The position numbers and the translations under genes are program-made. A DNA stretch of 30,237 nt from JAKJEP01 sp964580995 (lineage in GTDB: Bacteria > Planctomycetota > Phycisphaerae > Sedimentisphaerales > SM23-30), in the NCBI GenBank assembly GCA_964580995.1, contig CAZOMV010000074.1, positions 1 through 30,237 on the forward strand, in the 5' to 3' direction. The notes beneath the pieces were generated by a model that saw only the letters and a list, made by a program, of their open reading frames with translations, ran no database searches and was not told the DNA's origin. This document shows, piece by piece, positions 9,921 to 16,601 of the stretch. The first letter of the stretch is position 1; every line of letters begins with the position of its first letter.

Positions 9921-10805
9921 TCAATCCCAGGCATCGATGATTTTTTTCTGTTCTGCCGAAGCCGGCGGCAGGGGGGAGATCACCTTATCACAAGCCAGTC
10001 CCATCTGGTGAACCCGGTACTTGATCCCGCTGAGCCAGAACGGGCCGGAATGAATCACTTTCTGCTTGACATGCAATATTCTCCGGTCCAGCTTTTCCAG
10101 CTCTTTCAGATCCTGTTTCTTGGCCGCCTGATAAGCACGCAAATAAGTCTCCGGCTCAAAGTTCGCGCAGACCGGCACGATCCCGCAGGCCCCGGCCAGC
10201 AAACCCTGGACCATCGTCCCCTCATCCCCCTCCAGAACCTGCAAACCCACCTCTGCCCCTTTCATGACCAGCGTCTTGAAGTACAAAAGATTCCCGGAAC
10301 TCTCTTTGCAAAATTGGATCCAGCCTCTTTTGGCCGCCTCGCACATTGTGGAAACCGCAATCTCCGTACCCACACAGCCGGGAATGTTGTACAGGATCAT
10401 CTGCATCTGCTGGCGGGCTTCATAACACTGGCCGAATAATTTTAACTGCGATACCGCCTGCGCAGAGGGCAGATAAAACGTAGGGGTAACAACAAAATTG
10501 CGATACCCGATCTGCGCCAGGATTTGAATCTTTTCCCGGATTCGCGGCGTGGAAGTATCCATGACACCCCCCAGCAGGAAGATTTCTCCGTTCACCTCAG
10601 AAAAGGCAATCTCCACCATCCGTGTCCATTCCGTCAAGGTCAGCAAAGGCCCTTCCCCCGCCGACCCGCCCACAAACAGGCCCTGTACCCCCGCTTTCTT
10701 TAAAAAGCGGATCACTTTTCGAAAGGAACTCTCATCCACCCGGTCCTCGTTATCCAATGGGGTTATTACCGGCACAATCAAGCCATGCAATTCATCATTC
10801 AGCAT
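9921..10805 (-). CDS. DapA/NanA-family class I aldolase (pyruvate-dependent)
   Basis: A 294-residue cytoplasmic TIM-barrel protein of the dihydrodipicolinate synthase / N-acetylneuraminate lyase family. The family's Schiff-base lysine is Lys167 (CKESSGN), the catalytic tyrosine is Tyr139 (YNIPG), and the substrate-carboxylate loop is GGSAGEG (46-52) in place of the usual GTTGE. Full length and start (GGAG 8 bp upstream) look intact. Family members split or form 2-keto-3-deoxy acids with pyruvate. Inside a glycan-utilisation locus a catabolic 2-keto-3-deoxy-sugar-acid aldolase is more likely than lysine synthesis. The position between the beta-helix hydrolase and the CotH protein, and an Ldh2-type oxidoreductase upstream, support this. 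Exact substrate is unknown; sialic acid lyase and KDG or KDF aldolase are all possible. Confidence 0.9.
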   Translation of the reverse strand: MLNDELHGLIVPVITPLDNEDRVDESSFRKVIRFLKKAGVQGLFVGGSAGEGPLLTLTEWTRMVEIAFSEVNGEIFLLGGVMDTSTPRIREKIQILAQIGYRNFVVTPTFYLPSAQAVSQLKLFGQCYEARQQMQMILYNIPGCVGTEIAVSTMCEAAKRGWIQFCKESSGNLLYFKTLVMKGAEVGLQVLEGDEGTMVQGLLAGACGIVPVCANFEPETYLRAYQAAKKQDLKELEKLDRRILHVKQKVIHSGPFWLSGIKYRVHQMGLACDKVISPLPPASAEQKKIIDAWD

Positions 10806-10831
10806 TTGCGTACTCCATCCAAATATACAAT

Positions 10832-10860
10832 ATTATACTCAAGTTCCACATAAATGGTTT
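10832..10860 (-). promoter_or_regulatory. possible promoter upstream of aldolase
   Basis: The 140-bp gap before the aldolase holds a perfect TATAAT on the minus strand (10832-10837). A poor -35-like AAACCA (10855-10860) lies 17 bp away. Weak evidence for internal transcription initiation. Confidence 0.3.
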
Positions 10861-10945
10861 TTAATATCTGTTTGTAATCCAGTGTGCATTTCCATTACAT
10901 TTCGTTCTGTTCTTTATCTTGCGTTTAGTACGAAACAAACATTCT

Positions 10946-13186
10946 CTAAAGCTTACGGTACATCCTCGCAGTATGGCGCGGGGCCGTCTGCAATACCGAG
11001 TGGTTGGTGGTCGTAGTGCAGACTGGTTTCTGGTCAAGCTCAATCGTCAGCCCTTGTTCCAGGAGTACTTTGCCCGTCGCTATTTGCGGCGGCTCCGTGC
11101 CGAAATCCGTCACCTCGTACTGTGCGTCCGGCTCGAGGCCGCGCAGGCGGATTGCTTTGGCCGGTTCCTCGTTGTCAATCCGCCGGAATACCAGCACCAC
11201 ACCCGCGTTTCTTTTTGGCCAATGAAATTGTTCGGCACTCCAGACATTCATGGCCGGGGACTCATCGAGCAACGAATAAACCTCGCAGGGCGCAGGATTG
11301 ACACCAAGCAGCAAGTGGCGATAGGCCGATTCCAGACCGGCCCGGCTCTCTAACACTTCCAGGAACTCTGCAGGAGGAACATCTTCCTCGGTGGACCAAA
11401 GGCCCGCCGTGCCGCGATAAGTGAGGTTGTCGATCCAGGCCAGCGTCCCAAACTCCTTTTCAGGCACCATGAGCGGCGCATCGCTATGATAGACGACATT
11501 GTTAATAAACTGATATCCCGCGCACGGGCCGCACAGACCGCTGATCCCGTCGGTATAAAGACCGCCGCAATACTGGCCGTTCCATTGCCCGCGGTGGCCG
11601 GTGTCATGAATCAGATTCCCGCGAATCACCGCACCCCGGTCGGCCTGCGGGAAGCTGACATAGATAGCCGCTCCATCCTGCGCCACTTTCATCACATTGT
11701 AGATGTGGTTGTATTCCACGTTGTTGTTGCCGGCCTGCGGCGGATCGGGTACCTCGTATCCGCTCAGCACGATTCCCGTATAGGAAATGTCGTGGATCAG
11801 GTTATGGGCAATAACCGACTCCCGCATCGCCCCGGCCAAGATGCCAATGGAGCCGAAATAATCGATCCCGCAATCGTGGACGTAATTGTTGGCGATGCGG
11901 TAGCCCTTGTGGTCGTCCTGGTCCACCGGATCGGCCCACTGCCAGGTGCTGCGATTTCTTATCGCGCCGGCCACAATGCCCCCGCCGCCCAGATCGTGAA
12001 TCTCGTTACCTTCCACCACGATCCCGGTACAGCCGGTCCGCAAACCCAACCCGATGGCGCCGGCGTGCTCGACAGCCCCGCCGGTAAATTCGCAGCCGCG
12101 GGCATGCCGGAAACTGACGGCCGCATCAATCCAGTCGAACTTCCAGGACCCTGCCGGTTCTTTCTGCTCCAAAAGCTGGAGACAGCCGAACATCCCCGCA
12201 AACCCGTAAGGCGGCAGCAGCCAATCCACATAGGCCGCGCGAATGCCCTGGAAACGGAGATTGCGTACCGGCCGCTCCCGCGTGCCTCGTACCGCCAGCA
12301 GCATATTCTGAACCACCGGCGCTACCACCTCCGCTTTCATCAAATCCTCGCCTTCCCGCGGCCAGTACGAAAGGACACCGCTCTGGCGATCCAGGTACCA
12401 CTCGCCCGGCTGGTCGAGCATCTCCAGGGCGTTCTCAAAATAACAGTCGCGGGCTTCTCTGGGAAAGCTGATATTATACTCATTGGCAAATCCGTGCGGC
12501 CACATGTGCGGCGGCGGCAGCGTGAAGGTATTGTCCGACTCATTGACGCTCCCCAGCCGTTTTCGCGTCCCGTCATTATTGATCAGCCAGGTCACTTCCA
12601 CATCCGTAACATTTTTCCAGGCCCGGATCGGCTGATCGACCCCCAGGGTAATGGTGGCATCATTGGCATCGGTGTTGCTTTCAATCGGTTTAAACTTCCA
12701 CCACTCACCTGCATTCGGCGTTCTGGCCCGAATTGCCCGCCGGCCATCGACAAACAACTGGCGGAAATACCACTGGCCCGCCTGAACCGCAGGCAGTTCC
12801 ACCGTCCAGATTTCCCCCTCCCCCTTTTTCCAGCCGGTAATCATCCGCCCGCCGCTCAGGACCAATTTCTCACCCGCTGCCGCAGTATAGGTAATCGAAT
12901 ACTGCTCCGTGCCGGAATCTTCCGGACCGAAAACTAAAGTCTCAGTCTGGGGATAAACACCGCCGCGGATTGACACCACCACATCATGATCCAGACCGGC
13001 CGCCACTTTTTGGCGAACCGCATCCCGCGCCCGGGCTACGCTGGCAAACGGCTTGTCGGCCGTGCCGGGATTGGCGTCCTTACCGTCGGGCGCGACATAA
13101 AAATCGCCCCCAATTGCCGGGTATGCCAGCCAGATAATTGCTGCTATTGTTGCCAGACCAGCCGTTGATACAATTCGGTTCAACAT
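10946..13186 (-). CDS. secreted right-handed beta-helix protein, GH141-like
   Basis: A 746-residue exported protein. Signal peptide at about 1-27, then FYVAPDGKDANPGTADKPF (29-47), a typical opening of secreted parallel beta-helix enzymes. A region at 140-156 (FRQLFVDGRRAIRARTP) and an insertion domain precede the beta-helix (about 300-600). There, repeated turns such as VEGNEIHDLG, IANNYVHDCG, IAHNLIHDIS and IRGNLIHDTG are visible. This layout matches, from memory, the GH141 group (fucosidase/xylanase) and related beta-helix lyases; the family call is moderate. Residues about 660-715 resemble the C-terminal beta domain of the GH36 enzyme in this window (LRGLEPDAQYEVTD against LRGLEPEAPYTVTN). 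An AGAGGAGA site precedes the ATG. It is 33 bp downstream of the Ldh2 gene. The last ~25 residues look unlike the usual ending and may reflect a small indel. Confidence 0.82.
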   Translation of the reverse strand: MLNRIVSTAGLATIAAIIWLAYPAIGGDFYVAPDGKDANPGTADKPFASVARARDAVRQKVAAGLDHDVVVSIRGGVYPQTETLVFGPEDSGTEQYSITYTAAAGEKLVLSGGRMITGWKKGEGEIWTVELPAVQAGQWYFRQLFVDGRRAIRARTPNAGEWWKFKPIESNTDANDATITLGVDQPIRAWKNVTDVEVTWLINNDGTRKRLGSVNESDNTFTLPPPHMWPHGFANEYNISFPREARDCYFENALEMLDQPGEWYLDRQSGVLSYWPREGEDLMKAEVVAPVVQNMLLAVRGTRERPVRNLRFQGIRAAYVDWLLPPYGFAGMFGCLQLLEQKEPAGSWKFDWIDAAVSFRHARGCEFTGGAVEHAGAIGLGLRTGCTGIVVEGNEIHDLGGGGIVAGAIRNRSTWQWADPVDQDDHKGYRIANNYVHDCGIDYFGSIGILAGAMRESVIAHNLIHDISYTGIVLSGYEVPDPPQAGNNNVEYNHIYNVMKVAQDGAAIYVSFPQADRGAVIRGNLIHDTGHRGQWNGQYCGGLYTDGISGLCGPCAGYQFINNVVYHSDAPLMVPEKEFGTLAWIDNLTYRGTAGLWSTEEDVPPAEFLEVLESRAGLESAYRHLLLGVNPAPCEVYSLLDESPAMNVWSAEQFHWPKRNAGVVLVFRRIDNEEPAKAIRLRGLEPDAQYEVTDFGTEPPQIATGKVLLEQGLTIELDQKPVCTTTTNHSVLQTAPRHTARMYRKL

Positions 13187-13219
13187 TCTATCTCCTCTGG
13201 TTTGTCTTCGTCACCTATC

Positions 13220-14260
13220 TTAAAATAATCGTTCTAACTCCAAATCATCCGCCAGACCGTTGAGGCTGTCAATAACTTCGGGCGGCAGGGATAAGCCCTT
13301 CTGCTTTTGTTCTTCATAACGCTGCCATTCGATCTCGCCCGGCAGATAGATGCGATCTGCCCCTTTGGCCTTCGGTGCATTGCGGATTTCGCGGATCATC
13401 TGATCCATCCGTTCCTGGAAGGCAGCCAGCGGCATGAGCATGGCAATATCGATGGCGATAAAGGCATGTCCATGCCCCGTTGGATTCGCCGGATCTTCCA
13501 GGCCCCAGCTTTTCAACTGCTTGGTCACCGCCGCCCCCGCCAGCACCGCCGAAAGCACCTCGATCAAAATCGCCAGACCGAAGCCCTTATGCCCGGCCAT
13601 CGGCTGCAAGGCCCCATGTTCGGGATACAGACTCGGATCCGTGGTCGGCAGCCCCTCATCATCCACATACCAGGTATTCGGGATGCGTTTGCCGGCAAAT
13701 TTGGCGGCCGCAATTTTCCCCGCCGCCACGGTGCTCATGGCAATATCCAGAAAAACTGGCTTTTCTTTGCCGGCCGGTACCGCATATGCCAGCGGATTAC
13801 AGCCGATCACCGGCTTTTTGCTGCTGGGGGCCACGACATTGGTATCCACGTTGCTCATGGCTATCCCGATCATATTTTCTTTCACCGCCATATTCGCATA
13901 GTAGCCGGCGGCCCCGAAGTGGCAACTGTTTTTAACGGTGACATAACCGATCCCGGCGGACTTGGCCTTCGCTATCGCAATTTCCATCGCCCGGCAGGCA
14001 GACACCATCGCCAGGGCGTTATCGGCATCCAGCATGGCAAAGGCCGGACCTTCGTGGATGATATGAGGCCGGGCCTGGGCCTTCAGGCCGCCGGCCCGCA
14101 TCCGTTTGAGGTATTGCCGCAAGGCCCGGGTCCCATGGCTATAGACGCCCCAGGCATCGGTCGTAACCAGCACCTCGGCGGCGACCCGGGCCGGGCCTTC
14201 CGACATCCCGCATTTCAACATCGCTTGCACGCAAAATTCCTGTAATGTTTCGATTTTCAT
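13220..14260 (-). CDS. Ldh2/malate-lactate dehydrogenase family NAD(P)-dependent oxidoreductase
   Basis: A 346-residue cytoplasmic enzyme of the LDH2/MDH2 (YlbC/ComC) family, which reduces 2-oxo acids or oxidises 2-hydroxy acids with NAD(P)H. This is a fold unrelated to classical lactate dehydrogenases. Diagnostic segments are YSHGTRAL (40-47), the NSCHFGAAGYYA block with the probable catalytic His114, and GHKGFGLAILIEVLSAVLAG in the C-terminal third. Length is normal for the family, and AGGAA lies 8 bp before the ATG. It is 41 bp downstream of the phosphotransacetylase gene and 33 bp upstream of the beta-helix gene, so it is almost certainly in one operon with both. Pyruvate from the nearby aldolase, or a sugar-derived 2-hydroxy acid, would be a sensible substrate, but this is inference. 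Confidence 0.9.
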   Translation of the reverse strand: MKIETLQEFCVQAMLKCGMSEGPARVAAEVLVTTDAWGVYSHGTRALRQYLKRMRAGGLKAQARPHIIHEGPAFAMLDADNALAMVSACRAMEIAIAKAKSAGIGYVTVKNSCHFGAAGYYANMAVKENMIGIAMSNVDTNVVAPSSKKPVIGCNPLAYAVPAGKEKPVFLDIAMSTVAAGKIAAAKFAGKRIPNTWYVDDEGLPTTDPSLYPEHGALQPMAGHKGFGLAILIEVLSAVLAGAAVTKQLKSWGLEDPANPTGHGHAFIAIDIAMLMPLAAFQERMDQMIREIRNAPKAKGADRIYLPGEIEWQRYEEQKQKGLSLPPEVIDSLNGLADDLELERLF

Positions 14261-14301
14261 GATTGGGTTCCTGTTTCCCTGCTACCGAGTTCCTTGTATA
14301 A

Positions 14302-15318
14302 TTATGCCCCTGGTTTTTCCACCTGAGCGCCCATATAGGCAATATAAGCCACGATTTCCTCCACACTAGCCCCGCGGGAATGATCTCCCACCAGGCCATT
14401 GATACCCAGGAACGTGGCCCCCACCAGCTTGCCCTGTCCCATCATCGCCAGGGCCTTGCCCGCGATATTCCCCGCCTGCAAGTCTGGCCAGATCAGGACA
14501 TTCGCCCGCCCCGCCACTTCCGACGGCCGTTTGACCTTCTTGGATGCCACATAGGGGGAAAGGGCGGCATCCAACTGGAATTCCCCGTCTATACAGACAT
14601 CCGGGCGCCGCCGCCGCACCATTTCCAGAGCCTGGACCACCCGGTCCACTTCTTCATGTTTGGCACTGCCAAGTGTCGAAAAGGAAAGCATCGCCACCCG
14701 CGGCTTATCCGGCAAAGAATGCCTGGCCCCCTCGTGGACTAAAATCGCAATTTCCGCCAGCTCCTCCGCGGTCGGGCGGGGTATAATCGTTCCATCTCCG
14801 CCACAAATCACCAGACTGTCCCCCAGCGGAGTGTGATCATAGATGCTAACACCCATGGCGGTCATTTTGGCAAATCCTTTTTTCACCCCCAGGATCTTAA
14901 TGGCCGCCCGGGCCAGATGGGACGTGGCATAATAGATCCCCGCGCAGATACCGTCCACTTTTCCCTGCCGATGCAGCATACAGGCAAAATAAGCCGGATC
15001 CCGCAATAATGCATCGATCTGCTGCCGGGATAGATTCTCCTTGGCACGCAGCCGGCCGTATTCTTCACACATTTCGGGAAAACTACCGATCTCATCCGGA
15101 TCGATCACTTCCATCCCGGCAATATCGAAGTTATGCCGGGAGGCCAGCTTCTGAAATTCCCGTCGGGATCCGGTCAGAATAATCTGTCCCAGCCCCTCAT
15201 GATGCGCAATACAGCCTGCCTCCAAAACCCGCTCGTCCAACTGGGCATCGGGCAAAGCCAGCCGGGCATTTTTCTTCTTCGCTGTCGTTCGCAAATATTC
15301 CAGATAGGGATGACTCAT
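14302..15318 (-). CDS. phosphate acetyltransferase-like (Pta/Ptb family)
   Basis: A 338-residue enzyme that should interconvert acyl-CoA and acyl phosphate (acetyl-CoA to acetyl phosphate in the best-known members), leading to ATP via a kinase. The N-terminus SHPYLEYLRTTAKKKNARLA fits the usual family opening (FLE..R..AK....RI.LP). The C-terminal half shows SFSTLGSAKHEEVD, DGEFQLDAALSP, ANVLIWPDLQAGN and GDHSRGASVEEIV. These match Pta more closely than phosphate butyryltransferase. I set the start at the ATG at 15318, preceded by AGGAG (9-bp spacing). A longer reading from the ATG at 15336 adds six residues but has no ribosome site. It is the first gene of the glycan operon. An acyl substrate other than acetyl is possible. 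No acetate kinase gene is in the window. Confidence 0.88.
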   Translation of the reverse strand: MSHPYLEYLRTTAKKKNARLALPDAQLDERVLEAGCIAHHEGLGQIILTGSRREFQKLASRHNFDIAGMEVIDPDEIGSFPEMCEEYGRLRAKENLSRQQIDALLRDPAYFACMLHRQGKVDGICAGIYYATSHLARAAIKILGVKKGFAKMTAMGVSIYDHTPLGDSLVICGGDGTIIPRPTAEELAEIAILVHEGARHSLPDKPRVAMLSFSTLGSAKHEEVDRVVQALEMVRRRRPDVCIDGEFQLDAALSPYVASKKVKRPSEVAGRANVLIWPDLQAGNIAGKALAMMGQGKLVGATFLGINGLVGDHSRGASVEEIVAYIAYMGAQVEKPGA

Positions 15319-15347
15319 CGAAACCAACTCCTGCATTTACATATTGC

Positions 15348-15376
15348 CGTATACTGGTTACCATGATTATTCTCAA
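15348..15376 (-). promoter_or_regulatory. candidate promoter of the Pta-Ldh2-glycanase operon with internal dyad
   Basis: On the minus strand TTGAGA (15371-15376) and TATACG (15348-15353) are separated by exactly 17 bp, 30 bp upstream of the proposed Pta start. Inside the spacer lies a perfect small dyad, TGGTTACCA (15355-15363). Its TGGT/ACCA half-sites resemble, with a shorter centre, operators bound by FadR-type GntR regulators such as the one at 19233-20138. Pattern match only. Confidence 0.5.
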
Positions 15377-15588
15377 TGAAAATCCATTGATTGGCTACTT
15401 TTTTCTTTCGCGTCGAAAATATAACTTCCGTTTCGAATTTGGGGAAAAACCTGCAACCAGCCATTTTTTGCCCAGCAAAATAATCAGTCTGGTCACTTCT
15501 GGTTTATCCGGGTCTGCGGCAGTGTATATCAAAGAGTGTGGAAACCACCCCCTCCTGCAACAATCGATCCGGACAAGGCACAGATGAC

Positions 15589-15617
15589 ATGGGGTAGGTG
15601 AAAACCACCTACCCCAT
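15589..15617 (-). terminator. perfect 12-bp stem-loop after the PEP-CTERM gene
   Basis: ATGGGGTAGGTG (15589-15600) and CACCTACCCCAT (15606-15617) form a perfect 12-bp stem with a 5-nt loop, 34 bp after the stop codon of the minus-strand gene. No run of U follows on either strand, so it may be a non-canonical terminator or an mRNA 3'-end protecting structure. Confidence 0.55.
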
Positions 15618-15651
15618 TATCAAGCTATATCCAAAGAGGCAACCGTTCTCA

Positions 15652-16371
15652 TCAAGAACGGCGGCGCCGCAGCAGCGTCAGGCCGCCCAGGCTTAACAAC
15701 GTCATGGTTATCGGTTCAGGAACAAGGAATACTTGCGCTTCCAATCCCACCTGATTACCGCCTCCTAAACCCGCAACTCCCCAGGCACCAAAATCAATGG
15801 TTTCACCTGCCTTTAATACTATCGTGTCAGAATAGCTGGCCAGGGCCTCGGCGGGAGCCGGATCGATCTCGGAAAATCCGGAAACCTGATCCGAGAAAAC
15901 CTCAGATCCGTTCACATACACAAAAACGCCGCTGGCGTTCCCATTCATGGCCCGGTTTTCCCATTCGGCTGTAAACTCGTACGTTCCGTCAGCAGGAGCG
16001 GTAAATTGAACTGCCGCCCGGTCCGCATAGTGCACTCCCCAATTATAGGGAACCATCACACACAACTGGCCTGGCCGCCAACTGCAGCCCGGACCCCAAG
16101 TATCCATGGAAAAAGTATTCGCAGTGATATTCTTGTTCACATTGGAATGGGTATCCGCATCAGTGCCCACTTGCCAGTTATCCAGAATATCCTGATGACC
16201 ACCGGCCGTATTATACAGAACCCACGTACCGCCGGCATCAACTTCATACCGGCCATAGGACCAGACGCCGTTGGGATTGCCGCTGGTATTGTTAAAATCC
16301 GCCGACGCATCCCACGCACTAGCCATACACGGGAAAGACAACAACATCAATAAAACTAACATTTTCTTCAT
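15652..16371 (-). CDS. PEP-CTERM-sorted secreted protein made of one shared module
   Basis: A 239-residue exported protein. I chose the ATG at 16371 (MKKMLVLL...) because GGAGG lies 8 bp upstream; in-frame ATGs at 16377 and 16386 are worse placed. It has a signal peptide (about 19 residues, ending MASA), then the ~195-residue module shared with the CotH and LamG proteins. The tail is a classical PEP-CTERM: VPEP, a hydrophobic stretch, then RRRR. In known systems such tails are cut and anchored by an exosortase (EpsH family), usually for exopolysaccharide-linked surface proteins. No exosortase gene is in this window. Function of the module is unknown; a sugar-binding or structural surface role is inferred. 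A perfect dyad abuts the ribosome site, and a strong hairpin lies downstream. Confidence 0.88.
   Translation of the reverse strand: MKKMLVLLMLLSFPCMASAWDASADFNNTSGNPNGVWSYGRYEVDAGGTWVLYNTAGGHQDILDNWQVGTDADTHSNVNKNITANTFSMDTWGPGCSWRPGQLCVMVPYNWGVHYADRAAVQFTAPADGTYEFTAEWENRAMNGNASGVFVYVNGSEVFSDQVSGFSEIDPAPAEALASYSDTIVLKAGETIDFGAWGVAGLGGGNQVGLEAQVFLVPEPITMTLLSLGGLTLLRRRRS
15727..16314 (-). repeat. shared ~195-residue module, copy 2 (PEP-CTERM protein)
   Basis: This copy fills the whole mature protein. It carries GNPNGVWSYGRYE, TWGPGCSWRPGQLCVMVPYN, WENRAMNGNASGVFV and GAWGVAGLGGGNQVG, collinear with copy 1 and even closer to copy 3. Confidence 0.88.
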
Positions 16372-16384
16372 CTTCATTTCCTCC

Positions 16385-16415
16385 ATTGACAAAACATATT
16401 CCTCGCTTTGTCAAT
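16385..16415 (-). promoter_or_regulatory. perfect 9-bp dyad abutting the ribosome site of the PEP-CTERM gene
   Basis: ATTGACAAA (16385-16393) and TTTGTCAAT (16407-16415) are exact inverted repeats with a 13-bp centre. One arm directly touches the GGAGG ribosome site (16380-16384). The distal arm also contains a perfect -35-like TTGACA on the minus strand, but no good -10 follows. It could be an operator or a 5'-leader hairpin controlling translation. Confidence 0.5.
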
Positions 16416-16532
16416 TGTTAAAAAAAAACCTAAAACTTACAACAAACACATTGCGACACACACACACATAAAGATTTTCAAACTGCCAAAATTTCGTTTT
16501 TTTTCCATCACCACCTTTCTTTTTTCAGTTTT

Positions 16533-16569
16533 GGAAAACCAGCCCGGCCCATTCAGCACCGGGCTGGTT
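16533..16569 (-). terminator. Rho-independent terminator of the LamG/dockerin-like gene
   Basis: An 11-bp perfect stem, AACCAGCCCGG (16537-16547) with CCGGGCTGGTT (16559-16569), has an 11-nt loop. On the minus strand the stem ends in a run of four T, about 33 bp after the stop codon at 16602. Confidence 0.75.
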
Positions 16570-16601
16570 CCCTTCCTTCTTTACATATCCCTTACAAAGG
16601 A

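Larger units (their letters stand above)
15319..15651. other. intergenic region upstream of Pta operon
   Basis: About 330 bp without a convincing gene. It holds the candidate Pta promoter and the perfect hairpin at 15589-15617. A plus-strand 74-codon frame here (15363-15587) has no family resemblance or ribosome site and I do not call it. Confidence 0.6.

Noticed and set aside
11486..12937. 483-codon open frame on the plus strand
   Set aside because: It is antisense to the beta-helix protein, whose sense frame has signal peptide, ribosome site and domain logic. The plus-strand product is low-complexity, His/Pro/Arg-rich and matches nothing; it is a shadow of GC-rich codons.
15363..15587. 74-codon plus-strand frame in the gap upstream of Pta
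   Set aside because: No ribosome site or family resemblance, and it overlaps the candidate minus-strand promoter.
16456..16467. CA dinucleotide repeat
   Set aside because: Only about six units, in an AT-rich intergenic stretch; too short to call a functional microsatellite.
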